A stretch of DNA of 56,993 nt from a virus. Positions 8,043 to 16,278 of the stretch are shown here, piece after piece (the stretch's first letter is position 1; each line of letters begins with the position of its first letter). The notes under the pieces were generated by a model that was not told where the DNA came from, ran no database searches, and saw nothing but the letters and a program-made list of their open reading frames with translations. The translations under genes and the position numbers were made by a program. The stretch spans positions 1 to 56,993 of the IMG/VR virus record IMGVR_UViG_3300030389_002895; one strand, given 5' to 3'.

Positions 8043-8351
8043 TTAACACTTCCATCTTCTTCTCGCTTGTCTTAATCGAGAGTTAGGATTTTTAGCTGCT
8101 TTAGGAAATTGTTTCATTTGACCAGCACTTCTTGCACAAAATGACTTACGTCTTTTTGCAGCTTTACTTCCTGGTTTAACTTTTCCTGTAACAGCTGTTT
8201 GTAATTTAGATCCAGGGTTTTTTCTTCTGTAAGCAGCAACACCTGCTTTAGTCATACCTGCACCAGCTTTAGTTGGTCTAAAGTTTTTCTTGTTTCGGGG
8301 AGGCATGCCTCCCCTTTTTAAACCAATCAAATCTGCTGTGTAATTATCCAT
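8043..8351 (-). CDS. Conserved small basic phage protein (Cys-containing, Arg-rich C-terminus)
   Basis: A 102-residue protein with the conserved string AGVAAYRRKNPGSKLQTAVT at residues 37-56, followed by GKVKPGSKAAKRRKSFCARS and ending RLRQARRRWKC. I have seen this family in many T4-like and other aquatic phages, probably a DUF (DUF6321 from memory, unsure). It has two Cys and a calculated strong positive charge. An LKRGGM motif lies at the N-terminus. It overlaps the next gene by eight bases. Role unknown; DNA or capsid contact is possible from charge. Confidence 0.65.
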   Translation of the reverse strand: MDNYTADLIGLKRGGMPPRNKKNFRPTKAGAGMTKAGVAAYRRKNPGSKLQTAVTGKVKPGSKAAKRRKSFCARSAGQMKQFPKAAKNPNSRLRQARRRWKC

Positions 8352-8652
8352 TATCTGTATCAGCTGTAATCGGTGTTACAAATACTGTAACAGAGGTTAC
8401 GTTACTAATAGTCAAGTGCATATCCGTTTTAAATAGTATACCATCCAAAGGCATATCCACTTGATATTGGTCAGCTGCACTTCCAGCAGGAGTAGCAATT
8501 ACTAATTTTTGTGTACCACTAGCTCCTCCATCTTTAAAAGTTAAAGTGCCAGCTGAAGCATGACCTACATAATAGATAGATAGCAAACGTGTTCTACCAG
8601 ACTGAATAGTACCAGTTGAGGTAAGCGTTTTTGCTCCTATATCTGAATTCAT
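8344..8652 (-). CDS. Small structural protein (beta-rich)
   Basis: A 102-residue protein, Thr/Gly/Ser-rich and beta-predicted (GRTRLLSIYYVGHASAGTLT, residues 19-38; HLTISNVTSVTVFVTPI). Such proteins next to decoration and capsid genes in marine phages are usually virion components. It lies immediately after the putative decoration gene at 8667 and precedes the basic-protein run. It resembles in style the 116-residue protein at 50352, but I cannot claim homology. No catalytic motif. Confidence 0.5.
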   Translation of the reverse strand: MNSDIGAKTLTSTGTIQSGRTRLLSIYYVGHASAGTLTFKDGGASGTQKLVIATPAGSAADQYQVDMPLDGILFKTDMHLTISNVTSVTVFVTPITADTDNG

Positions 8653-8666
8653 TGTGTACCTCTATA

Positions 8667-9128
8667 TTATGCAAAGTTTGTGTTTTGTTGATACAAAATA
8701 GTAATTCTTACTTCACCTGCATTAGTAGCAGCAGAATTAGTAAAATTAAGTCTTTGATCAGAAGTTCCAATATCTTCCCAAGCTAAAGCTCCACCAGATA
8801 CAGTAGTAGGATATTGTCTACCAGCAGTTGTTCCTATAGTGTGTGCATTTACTAATGCAGTAGCTGACCCACCAACAAAACCAACACTAATATTAGTAGA
8901 TGTATTTGCTGCTGTGATAATATCAAAAACACAATCAATTATTTGTGAATTAGCAGGAATAATTACATCTGATGCTACAGCCGCAAGTGCTCCTCCTGAT
9001 AGATCAACTGCATGACTTTGTGCCATTACAACTTGACCTGTGTTTTTCATATTTGTTCCTACAGTGGTACCAGTAGTTTCTTTAATTGTTCCTGCTTTAA
9101 TAGGACCTGAAAAAGTTGTTGTTCCCAT
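8667..9128 (-). CDS. Head decoration-type structural protein
   Basis: A 153-residue beta-rich protein (VVMAQSHAVDLSGGALAAVA, then DVIIPANSQIIDCVFDIITA) resembling marine-phage decoration or head-fibre proteins. It is the first gene after the capsid gene's terminator, with its own candidate promoter at 9145-9173 and an AGGAG site before the ATG. Separate transcription from the capsid gene suggests different dosage. The structural role is inferred from position and composition. Confidence 0.55.
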   Translation of the reverse strand: MGTTTFSGPIKAGTIKETTGTTVGTNMKNTGQVVMAQSHAVDLSGGALAAVASDVIIPANSQIIDCVFDIITAANTSTNISVGFVGGSATALVNAHTIGTTAGRQYPTTVSGGALAWEDIGTSDQRLNFTNSAATNAGEVRITILYQQNTNFA

Positions 9129-9144
9129 AATTTTCTCCTAGTTG

Positions 9145-9173
9145 TAGATATAGTTTTCTAGGTTATCTGCCAA
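9145..9173 (-). promoter_or_regulatory. Candidate sigma70-type promoter for the 8667 gene
   Basis: On the minus strand, TTGGCA (9168-9173) and TATCTA (9145-9150) are separated by 17 bases, between the capsid terminator and the 9128 start codon. It would let downstream virion genes be transcribed past the terminator. It matches less well than the early promoters and does not share their TATCCG spacer. Confidence 0.35.
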
Positions 9174-9221
9174 GCCAGTCTATATCAATTATTATATTTC
9201 TTGGTAAATAAATTGTAACAT

Positions 9222-9250
9222 AAAAAAAGGGGCCTCGTAAGCCCCTTCTT
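9222..9250 (-). terminator. Rho-independent terminator after the major capsid gene
   Basis: On the minus strand, AAGGGGC pairs with GCCCCTT around a seven-base loop and is followed by a run of T. It begins about 22 bases after the capsid stop codon. A terminator directly behind the capsid gene would enrich capsid mRNA relative to downstream genes. Confidence 0.85.
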
Positions 9251-9271
9251 TTAGTTTATTAAGGAGAAATT

Positions 9272-10183
9272 TTAAGCTGCACCAGGTGAGCCAAAAATAC
9301 CTCTAGGATCGGAGAATCCAAATGAATATCTCTCTCTTGCTTTAAATCTTACATTACCAGTATCAAAGTCTCCTTCAATTGCTGTTTTAATTGGTGCTCT
9401 AACAAATTGTTTTAGTCCGTTTGGAGCATCAGTCATAATGAAGAAAGCATCAGTATCAGTTAAATAATGATTTATTCTATAACCTTGTGGAATCATTCCC
9501 ATTGAAGCCATAGCATTAATATCATTGTCAGCTGTACCTACTCTTTGTGGAGATCTTAAAATTCTCTCAGCTGTAAATTGTAATTCTTTTGGAATTATCA
9601 TCTTTACACCTTGCATTGCAATTTTAAGTCCTCTCTCATCTACGAAAGCAGAAATATCAATTAATGATTGCTCAAGAGATGTTTCGGATAAGTCAGCAGC
9701 TGTTGCTAGTTCGTTAGCAAAAGTGCCTCCGCTTGATAGTGGATGTTGGTCGTGACATAAAGCAACACCATCTCCACCTGCGAAATTATTATCAAAAGCA
9801 TTGTTTAACACGTTAGCAGCTTTTACTTGCTTAGTGTTTGCCATTGATCTAGCTAATGCTCTAGTATAACGACCTGCTAATCTATCGTACAGATTATCTT
9901 CAATTGCTTCTTCAGTGATAGCAAATGCCATAGCAATAGTCTCATGTGTATACCTTGCGGTAAATGATTCATTTGCTTGGTCAAAGGTTACTGCTGCACC
10001 CTCAGTCTTTGTAGGTGCTGAACCAAAACCTGTTAGCATTACTTCTTCTTCAAAAGCTCTGTCTGATGCTTCTGCAGTAAAGATTTCTGCATGTTCGTTT
10101 TCATATCTTGCATATTCTAAGCCAAAGAGAGCATTCAAACCAGGCTCTAATTCTTTGACAAGTTGTGATCTTGAAATAGCCAT
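9272..10183 (-). CDS. Major capsid protein
   Basis: A 303-residue protein that I recognise as a major head protein of marine phages, with HK97-type features: a helical N-arm (RSQLVKELEPGLNALFGLEY), an E-rich segment (YENEHAEIFTAEASDRAFEE), a long spine helix region (EDNLYDRLAGRYTRALARSM, residues 94-113) and a C-terminal segment ending RYSFGFSDPRGIFGSPGAA. It is flanked upstream by the 196-residue structural protein and the scaffold, and downstream by a strong terminator. No cleaved scaffold domain is present, in agreement with the separate scaffold gene. Confidence 0.85.
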   Translation of the reverse strand: MAISRSQLVKELEPGLNALFGLEYARYENEHAEIFTAEASDRAFEEEVMLTGFGSAPTKTEGAAVTFDQANESFTARYTHETIAMAFAITEEAIEDNLYDRLAGRYTRALARSMANTKQVKAANVLNNAFDNNFAGGDGVALCHDQHPLSSGGTFANELATAADLSETSLEQSLIDISAFVDERGLKIAMQGVKMIIPKELQFTAERILRSPQRVGTADNDINAMASMGMIPQGYRINHYLTDTDAFFIMTDAPNGLKQFVRAPIKTAIEGDFDTGNVRFKARERYSFGFSDPRGIFGSPGAA

Positions 10184-10195
10184 AATTTACCCCCT

Positions 10196-10786
10196 TTAAC
10201 CTGCTATACCAGTGGTTGCAGTCTTGTAGTAATGATTATTTATACGAACTAAAACATTGGTATTAGCTACTGAAGAATCAGAATTGTTTACATCTTGACT
10301 AATATCAATAACTTGTACCGGTAAAGCTGCGGTAGTAGCTTTTGTGGAATGGTCAAGTTCAACTTGAGATATTCCAGTTGTAGTACTACCACTACCAGTT
10401 ACATTAAAGTTTGCAAAAATATCAGCTACAGGAAAAGCCCCATCACTGTTCATTAAAAAAATTGTCATTGGATCATCAATAACGTTAGCAATAATATCTG
10501 AAGCAGCTGTGCTTGCAGGATAAAAATTACTAAAAGTTGGTTTGTTTGTTGTTGGATCAGTAAAAAAACATCCGTTAAACACACCGACAACTGCGTCACC
10601 CCCACTATTACTTGTAGGATCAAATCTTTGAATACCTCCAGTAGTGACTGGGATTACCAAATCACCTTGAAAAATATTCACCGCATAACCTGACGCAATT
10701 CGGTATCTATTCTGGGCATTATTCCACGGAGCACCACTCAACGATCTGTATGGTCTAAGACCAAATTTATCTGCTACGTTTGCCAT
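10196..10786 (-). CDS. Capsid-associated structural protein
   Basis: A 196-residue beta-rich protein (MANVADKFGLRPYRSLSGAP, then YRIASGYAVNIFQGDLVIPV) always found, in my memory, immediately before the capsid gene in this marine phage group. It is probably a decoration or minor head protein. No motif of an enzyme is present. It lies 12 bases upstream of the capsid gene, which implies co-expression at high level and ending at the 9222 terminator. Confidence 0.6.
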   Translation of the reverse strand: MANVADKFGLRPYRSLSGAPWNNAQNRYRIASGYAVNIFQGDLVIPVTTGGIQRFDPTSNSGGDAVVGVFNGCFFTDPTTNKPTFSNFYPASTAASDIIANVIDDPMTIFLMNSDGAFPVADIFANFNVTGSGSTTTGISQVELDHSTKATTAALPVQVIDISQDVNNSDSSVANTNVLVRINNHYYKTATTGIAG

Positions 10787-10829
10787 AATAAAACTCCTTT
10801 ATTGGCGTTAAAAATACGATGGTATTCAG

Positions 10830-11294
10830 TTAAGACTTTCTACCACCACCAAAAGATACACGAGTCTGTCTGTCAATATTGACAGGCATCTCTGGTCGTT
10901 GTTCCCTAAGAATGTCATTGTCAACGGCTTTAACTTGATCAGCTGTTATTTTTCTAAAATACTCTCTGCGTTCCATAACTACTTCTTCGGGTATCCTTGC
11001 CAACACAAGGCCACCAACCCCGATTAACCCCTGATATTGACCTTCTTGTATCACTGGATAATCATGATCGCCAAGCTGATTTTTAACTTCTTCAGCTCTG
11101 ACGAACTCCCAACCTTCTCTTAGTTTTTTAGATACGTTACCCGTATCCATAAAACCAACACTTTCGGTTCTTATCCAACGATGCTTAAAGCCTTGTGGTG
11201 CAGGCGGTGCATCCAGACTTGACGGAGGAGTCCAAGATTTTTTTCTTTCCACTCTTTCACTTGAACTGCGTAAAGTTCTATTCTTTTTTTCCAT
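10830..11294 (-). CDS. Conserved phage protein next to scaffold
   Basis: A 154-residue protein with a basic, disordered N-terminus (EKKNRTLRSSSERVERKKSW) and a folded middle (FKHRWIRTESVGFMDTGNVS, EGWEFVRAEEVKNQ, QGLIGVGGLVLARIPEEVVM, ERREYFRKITADQV). The same protein occurs beside scaffold and capsid genes in related uncultured marine phages. It ends GGGRKS. Not a known enzyme. A head-assembly factor is suggested by the constant location. Confidence 0.55.
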   Translation of the reverse strand: MEKKNRTLRSSSERVERKKSWTPPSSLDAPPAPQGFKHRWIRTESVGFMDTGNVSKKLREGWEFVRAEEVKNQLGDHDYPVIQEGQYQGLIGVGGLVLARIPEEVVMERREYFRKITADQVKAVDNDILREQRPEMPVNIDRQTRVSFGGGRKS

Positions 11295-11298
11295 AATA

Positions 11299-12213
11299 CT
11301 AATTCTCCTTTACGTGTTTTGCGTATTCTTCTAATGGCACCCCTAATCTTCTTGCAATAGCTTGCTGTGACTTGGTGAGTTTCACAGTTCTGCGACCCTG
11401 TTGTTTACGCCCTGCAGAGGCGACAGTTTGGATCGGTCTTTCACTGGCGAACTTATTAGGAAAATACCCTCTAAGTTTGTTATCTATTTCAGTATAGTAC
11501 TCATCGGACTCTGGGTCAAACCCCTGAGTGACTAAATCTTCATGAATTGCGAAAGCAGCATTTGTCATAACCTTGTCTTTTTGAAACCAGTCGTTTCTTG
11601 ACATCCAGTCTTTTGTTTTTTCACTAACAACTGGTTGTTGAGGTTGAGGCATAGCTTGTTCTTGTTCTGCTGCCGTTTTTTCTTGTGCTGCTTCTTCTTC
11701 TAACTGTAATTTTCGTACTCTTGCTTTTTCTTTCTCTACTGCCAAGGATGATAGTTTTTGATTAGCTTCTGCTATTTTATCTGTATCTTGGCTATCAAGA
11801 GCATTCTTAAGAAATGCTTTCGTTTGATTAGTTTCTATATCAACTCTTGCTTCATATTCATCTACAAAATTTTTATCTGTAGATTTTAATTCTTCCATAG
11901 TTTTTGAATATTTAGATTGCACCCCTTTTGCATAATCTAGAGCTGCTTTTTCTTTTCTTTCAGCCTCTCTTAATTTTCTTGTAAGTTGATTAATTCTCTT
12001 TTGCACTCCTTGAGAATATTCTTGTAGATCATCTTGTTTAGTTTCTGTTTTAACTACTTCAGCTTTTTCATCAGCTTTAATAGGATCTGTATAACCTAAA
12101 TCGACTGATTCAACTTTTGGCTCTGTGTCCTCTTGAGATTTTGATTCTGCAACTTGCACTTCTTGTTCTTGAAAACCATCAGTGTCTAGTTCTACTTGTT
12201 GTTGTTCTGCCAT
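11299..12213 (-). CDS. Scaffolding protein
   Basis: A 304-residue, highly charged protein. Residues 1-65 are acidic and disordered. Residues about 68-185 form long coiled-coil helices (RINQLTRKLREAERKEKAAL, ELKSTDKNFVDEYEARVDIE). A short Pro/Gln linker and a C-terminal domain with a basic segment (GRRTVKLTKSQQAIARRLGV, residues 273-292) follow. This acidic-coil-basic layout is typical of separate phage scaffolds whose basic end contacts the coat. It sits just upstream of the capsid gene pair. No protease is evident nearby. Confidence 0.75.
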   Translation of the reverse strand: MAEQQQVELDTDGFQEQEVQVAESKSQEDTEPKVESVDLGYTDPIKADEKAEVVKTETKQDDLQEYSQGVQKRINQLTRKLREAERKEKAALDYAKGVQSKYSKTMEELKSTDKNFVDEYEARVDIETNQTKAFLKNALDSQDTDKIAEANQKLSSLAVEKEKARVRKLQLEEEAAQEKTAAEQEQAMPQPQQPVVSEKTKDWMSRNDWFQKDKVMTNAAFAIHEDLVTQGFDPESDEYYTEIDNKLRGYFPNKFASERPIQTVASAGRKQQGRRTVKLTKSQQAIARRLGVPLEEYAKHVKEN

Positions 12214-12222
12214 AACTACTCC

Positions 12223-12630
12223 TTAAAATAGTGCGAGGATGTCCTCGGGTTTTTTTATTGTTGCTATAATTTCATCATCGTTTAATATACGATGCTCTCC
12301 ATAGTTTGTTTTGAATCTTGCTCCTGCATACCTTCCATAAATTACAAACTGTCCTTCTTTGCACCATGGTCCTTCTGGAAACTTATCTTTGTCTTTATAA
12401 CAAAGCTCTCCCATCTTTACCACTAATCCAACTACAGTTGTAATCTCTTTTGTTTCTTGAGTCTTGTCTGTAAGTATAATACCGCCATCAGTTTTTGCTT
12501 TACCTGTCCATGGTCGAACAAGTATTCTATAGCCAACTGGGTCTGGCACTGTGTCTAAATATTTTTTTGTTTCTTCTTTACCTTGAGGGACTTTTACTTC
12601 TGATCTTCTTTTTAAGTTTAACATAGTCAT
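12223..12630 (-). CDS. GroES-like co-chaperonin (Cpn10 family)
   Basis: A 135-residue Cpn10-type protein. DPVGYRILVRPWTGKAKTDG (residues 30-49) and GGIILTDKTQET follow the GroES first strand and mobile loop; the GGIIL at 49-53 matches the GroES GGIVL that contacts GroEL. VVGLVVKMGELCYKDK and GQFVIYGRYAGARFK match the later beta strands. An N-terminal extension of about 30 residues is unusual. Phage co-chaperonins such as T4 gp31 adapt host GroEL to fold coat protein. Position beside scaffold and capsid fits that job. Confidence 0.85.
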   Translation of the reverse strand: MTMLNLKRRSEVKVPQGKEETKKYLDTVPDPVGYRILVRPWTGKAKTDGGIILTDKTQETKEITTVVGLVVKMGELCYKDKDKFPEGPWCKEGQFVIYGRYAGARFKTNYGEHRILNDDEIIATIKKPEDILALF

Positions 12631-12815
12631 AAATTTTCTTCCTTTTTTAGCAGGTCATTAATATCCTGAAGCAATGTTTCTAACGCATTGATCTTACCTC
12701 TAGCATATTGCAAGTTCTCCATTGTGTCTACACCATAAATGCAATCTTCTTTATATCTTGATATGCTATCTTTAATTTTAGATCTTAAAACTTGTAAAGT
12801 ATCAATATCGTACAT
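12627..12815 (-). CDS. Small coiled-coil protein
   Basis: A 62-residue protein of Leu/Lys/Glu heptad character throughout (LQVLRSKIKDSISRYKEDCI, ARGKINALETLLQDINDLLK). The central IYGVDTMENLQYARG is a segment I have seen in small phage proteins. It overlaps the GroES-like gene by four bases and the membrane-protein gene upstream by 14, so it is clearly within the operon. Function unknown. Confidence 0.6.
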   Translation of the reverse strand: MYDIDTLQVLRSKIKDSISRYKEDCIYGVDTMENLQYARGKINALETLLQDINDLLKKEENL

Positions 12816-13020
12816 TATTAAATATATTTAAATTACGAAAAAGCCATCTCCATATTGAAGAACGTACCACAGATACAACTGTAAATATCAATGCAATACC
12901 TAAACTATCAAGCATAGATGGATAAAGATCAAATAAAGGAAAGATAAAAATTTGTATTAAGATAGCTAACAAAAAACCACTACCTACATCAATTATACTT
13001 TGAGCAAAATCTTTTTTCAT
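12802..13020 (-). CDS. Small membrane protein (DUF7220-like, two TM segments)
   Basis: A 72-residue protein starting MKKDFAQSIIDVGSGFLLAI with transmembrane segments at about residues 10-29 and 39-53, joined by a short loop with Pro and Tyr. It ends in a basic tail (RSSIWRWLFRNLNIFNN). The N-terminal pattern recalls DUF7220 proteins of phages (from memory). It is translated right after the holin gene with a four-base overlap, so it may modulate lysis as a second holin or antiholin. That role is inference. Confidence 0.65.
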   Translation of the reverse strand: MKKDFAQSIIDVGSGFLLAILIQIFIFPLFDLYPSMLDSLGIALIFTVVSVVRSSIWRWLFRNLNIFNNVRY

Positions 13021-13406
13021 TTCTTTAGTATCTTTGTATCAGTTTTTTTCAACTTGTCAAACGATCTGAGGCCTCCGAGGCCTAGGAGGCCGAGCAAAAG
13101 CGGCATCATGACCGACATATCAGCTTGAGGAATATTAATTCCAAACCCTGCACAAATCGGTGAAATCATATAATTAACCATTAAGGATATGCTACATACC
13201 CAACCTACAAGGGGTCGCCACGATGATTGAAACCAATTACCTTTTGCTTCTTCGGTGTTGAGTTTTATTTGAGCCAGAGCCAACTCTTGTGCATGTTTTT
13301 CTGCCATAGTCGATATTTCATGACTTAATTGAGCTGCTTTATCTTTATCTCTAACAAATTTTCCAATCAGTTTCGTTGCTGGTCCTATCAATGCAGTAAG
13401 TGCCAT
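13017..13406 (-). CDS. Holin (GTA 3TM holin-like)
   Basis: A 129-residue protein with a soluble helical N-terminal half (KLIGKFVRDKDKAAQLSHEI, then KHAQELALAQIKLNTEEAKG) and a hydrophobic C-terminal half. WFQSSWRPLVGWVCSISLMV begins the first TM helix, and PLLLGLLGLGGLRSFDKLKK ends the last. This W-R-P-x-x-G-W and LGLGGLRS pattern is typical of the 3TM holin family known from gene transfer agents and phages. It would release the M15 endolysin encoded at 6962. Confidence 0.8.
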   Translation of the reverse strand: MALTALIGPATKLIGKFVRDKDKAAQLSHEISTMAEKHAQELALAQIKLNTEEAKGNWFQSSWRPLVGWVCSISLMVNYMISPICAGFGINIPQADMSVMMPLLLGLLGLGGLRSFDKLKKTDTKILKK

Positions 13407-13597
13407 TATTTAACTCCTATAAATTTTTTACCTTTAATTTGAATATCTTTTATACCTTTTATGTCACTCATACCCACACCATTCTCTCTATGAGGACAAC
13501 CTGGTTTTTTTATCATTATCATAACACCAAGATTAAAACCAATACCTTGAGGTGTTGGTCCTTTTTTAGGTGGTGGTCCAAATTTTTTACCCTTCAC
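13406..13597 (-). CDS. Small conserved phage protein with CPHREN motif
   Basis: A protein of 63 residues if translation starts at GTG 13597, which has AGAGG six bases upstream; a TTG at 13618 would add seven residues. The GTG start overlaps the end of the portal gene by 11 bases. GKKFGPPPKKGPTPQGIGFN and PGCPHRENGVG are recognisable motifs shared with small proteins in other phages, where they follow the portal. The single CPHR could hint at metal contact but one Cys is not enough. Function unknown. Confidence 0.65.
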   Translation of the reverse strand: MKGKKFGPPPKKGPTPQGIGFNLGVMIMIKKPGCPHRENGVGMSDIKGIKDIQIKGKKFIGVK

Positions 13598-15974
13598 TTT
13601 TAGCCTCTTCGTTTTCAATTTTACGTTCTGTTAAATCTAACTTTTCATCAGCCACTCTTATTCTTTCTTGTGAGGCTGCTTCATTATCTTCTCTAATCAT
13701 TTTATCTAAATCTAATCTTTTTTCAAACTCATCCATTTTTCTCATTAGATCAGCATTATTTTGAGCAGCTCTGTTTTGAACATCCATTGCTTTGATATCT
13801 AATTCTCTACCTTTAAGTGCTACTAATGGATCTGGCTTAGTTCCACCTTGCTCCCCTTCTGTAAATAAGTTAGTTAGGACTGCAATTTGTTCTGCTATCA
13901 TACTTTCTGTTTCTGCTAAATAAGATTGTGGATCTCTTTGTTCTAGTGCAACTAAATCTGGTCTATTTGTTTTAACTTCAATTAAAACTTGTGCTCTAGC
14001 TTTATAACTTATGTGTTCTTGAACATGTGCTGTTAATAATGCGTGCACCATAGGATTAGCTTGTACCATTCTAGTCTTCATAAAAGCCACGTGTGATGCG
14101 ATATGTGCATCATGGTTTTGAAAATAAAAAGCAGTAGGTATTTCCATACGTAAAGCACCAGCATTTTCTACTCCAGGGTCTCTAGGTGTAGGTTTTACCT
14201 CTGGTTTTAGTAATTTATCAATTTCTTTTGTGCCCATAGCTTCATAAACACGTCTGTAAGCTTCTCTTATATTGTGAAGTTGTGGATTTGACTGTGCAAC
14301 TTGTAATTGTTGGCTTGCAAGAGTAATTCTTTGCGATAAACTAAAAATATTTGGGTCTGCAACTGGTATAATGTCAACTTCGGGACCAAAATCAGCTGCT
14401 TTTATTGTATTATCAGCACCAACTACTTGATATGGGTACACTGGAGGCAAATAAGTGCCAAAAACTTTGGCTAAAAGCTTAAATTCTAACCTCATCGCAT
14501 AGTAACAACGCTTATGAATAGCGGACATCACCCTAGAACCACGTTCTAAAAGTGCTAATGTGGTGCCAACAGCTCTATTTTGCTTATCTTCACCTGTTTG
14601 CATGTCCATAACACCAGCAAATTTTTGACCAGCTTGTACAACAAAGCCTAAAAGTTGAAATAATGTGTTACTTGGCTCTTTAAATGGTAACATCATAAAC
14701 TGATCTTTTATGTTTCCACCTGGTGCGTCAACATCTCTAAACTCTCCGGGTTGAAATGGTTGTTCATCATCACGAACACGTATACCTCTTGACTTAAAAC
14801 CAGCAGGTAAGTTTGATAATGTACCTGCATCTAGTAATTGTCTTAATGCAGCGGTTGCTGATTTTGATAAACCACCAATCATGTGTATTAAACCAAACCC
14901 ATAAAAACCCAAACCAGGTAAAAACTTATAATGAACAAAATAATCTATTCTTTTCATTAATTGATCATCAGGTCTGTAGTTTCTATAAATAGAAAGTATC
15001 TCTTGTGATCCTTCGTCTATAGTAACTATGTGTGGAACTTTAATATTTTTTTCATCATTATCTATATCTTCAAACTCTTCCAAATCTAAATCAACGTGCA
15101 TCTCTAAAATATTTAATTGGTAGTCAGTTGAGTTATCTGCTTCAGTAACTCCTTCTAGTTCATTATACTTATCTTGCACTTCATCATTTTTTGCTAGACT
15201 AGGAAGTATGTCTACATCTCTATAAAAACCAGCTTGTTGTTTTTTTAGCACTTCATTTTCTGACATTTTTATAACATGTGTTATTCTTTCACAATCTTTT
15301 AAATCTGTTGCATAATAAGGAACCACTAAATCTTCAGCAGGTATAAATTTTGATACAGCTCTTTGCATCACTTCATCATAATAAACTTTTTTAAAAGAAG
15401 AGCCTGCAAGAGGTAGATAAAATAAAAGTTGATCAAAGTCTGGTGTATACTCTTCCATTTCTTCAGTCAACATATAGTTCATAAACTCTTTTACTCTTTG
15501 AGCTTGTGCTTCTTTTTGCTCATCATCAGCCCCCACTACTTGAGTTCTTACTGGACCTTGAGCAGGTAAAAGTTCTTTATATGCTTGTGCTTGAAACTGC
15601 GTTACAGATTCTGCAAGTAAAGGATGAGTTACAGAGGATGCTCCAGAAAATGGTCTTGACTCATCAGTATATTTAAAACCTAATAAATCTAATCCTGATA
15701 TATAACCTTTTTCCCAATCACTTCTTGAGTCTCTATCTTTTCTGTAATCAGCAATAAGACCAGAGGCTAATCTTCCCAAAATAGTTTCATCCATATCTTC
15801 TGCGAGATTACCAAAAAAATCTTGACCCTGTTCTTCAAGTAAAGGCTCTTCTTCTCCCTCACGTATTATATCTATATCTATTTCTTCAGATCCAGGTAAC
15901 TGTTCAGGTAAACCTTCAGGCTCTTCAGTTACTGTTGTTTCTTCTATGTCTTGTTCTGTTACTTCATCTACCAT
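13587..15974 (-). CDS. Portal protein (P22-like)
   Basis: A 795-residue portal with the long crown and stem characteristic of P22-type podovirus portals. Features: acidic N-terminal tail to about residue 60, then DYRKDRDSRSDWEKGYISGL, SRPFSGASSVTHPLLAESVT, and the wing and clip regions (FLPGLGFYGFGLIHMIGGLS, residues 354-373). A coiled C-terminal barrel (RKMDEFEKRLDLDKMIREDN) ends in charged sequence. It forms the dodecameric DNA channel and receives the terminase. It lies between a basic protein and the holin cluster, all one operon. Confidence 0.88.
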   Translation of the reverse strand: MVDEVTEQDIEETTVTEEPEGLPEQLPGSEEIDIDIIREGEEEPLLEEQGQDFFGNLAEDMDETILGRLASGLIADYRKDRDSRSDWEKGYISGLDLLGFKYTDESRPFSGASSVTHPLLAESVTQFQAQAYKELLPAQGPVRTQVVGADDEQKEAQAQRVKEFMNYMLTEEMEEYTPDFDQLLFYLPLAGSSFKKVYYDEVMQRAVSKFIPAEDLVVPYYATDLKDCERITHVIKMSENEVLKKQQAGFYRDVDILPSLAKNDEVQDKYNELEGVTEADNSTDYQLNILEMHVDLDLEEFEDIDNDEKNIKVPHIVTIDEGSQEILSIYRNYRPDDQLMKRIDYFVHYKFLPGLGFYGFGLIHMIGGLSKSATAALRQLLDAGTLSNLPAGFKSRGIRVRDDEQPFQPGEFRDVDAPGGNIKDQFMMLPFKEPSNTLFQLLGFVVQAGQKFAGVMDMQTGEDKQNRAVGTTLALLERGSRVMSAIHKRCYYAMRLEFKLLAKVFGTYLPPVYPYQVVGADNTIKAADFGPEVDIIPVADPNIFSLSQRITLASQQLQVAQSNPQLHNIREAYRRVYEAMGTKEIDKLLKPEVKPTPRDPGVENAGALRMEIPTAFYFQNHDAHIASHVAFMKTRMVQANPMVHALLTAHVQEHISYKARAQVLIEVKTNRPDLVALEQRDPQSYLAETESMIAEQIAVLTNLFTEGEQGGTKPDPLVALKGRELDIKAMDVQNRAAQNNADLMRKMDEFEKRLDLDKMIREDNEAASQERIRVADEKLDLTERKIENEEAKSEG

Positions 15975-15975
15975 A

Positions 15976-16269
15976 TCATGATAACCTTGTTTTTTTATTT
16001 TTAATTTCTTTTTTAGGTGGACACACTACAAACTTTCCAGTTTTTGCTCCTACTGTCTCTTTAGCTTTTTTTCTTACTGCCCTTGATATTGAACCACCAG
16101 GTATTGGATACATAGGACCTTTTTGTAAATCAGATATTCGTAACTTTCTATTTCTAGATTCAACTCCTGATAACATATCAGGTGCAGATATTTTAGGGAG
16201 CTTTTTTTTCTTAAGCAGCTCCTGTGCAAGTGATAATCTAGCTAAGTTTTTTTGAACTTTTTTTGACAT
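15976..16269 (-). CDS. Small basic protein before the portal gene
   Basis: A 97-residue Lys-rich protein (KNLARLSLAQELLKKKKLPK at 7-26; GGSISRAVRKKAKETVGAKT at 58-77). No family recognised. The stop is one base from the portal start, so the two genes are translated together. A C-terminal CPPKKEIKNKKTRLS tail adds positive charge. It may be a DNA-binding or assembly factor but nothing in it shows this directly. Confidence 0.55.
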   Translation of the reverse strand: MSKKVQKNLARLSLAQELLKKKKLPKISAPDMLSGVESRNRKLRISDLQKGPMYPIPGGSISRAVRKKAKETVGAKTGKFVVCPPKKEIKNKKTRLS

Positions 16270-16278
16270 ATGTAAATA

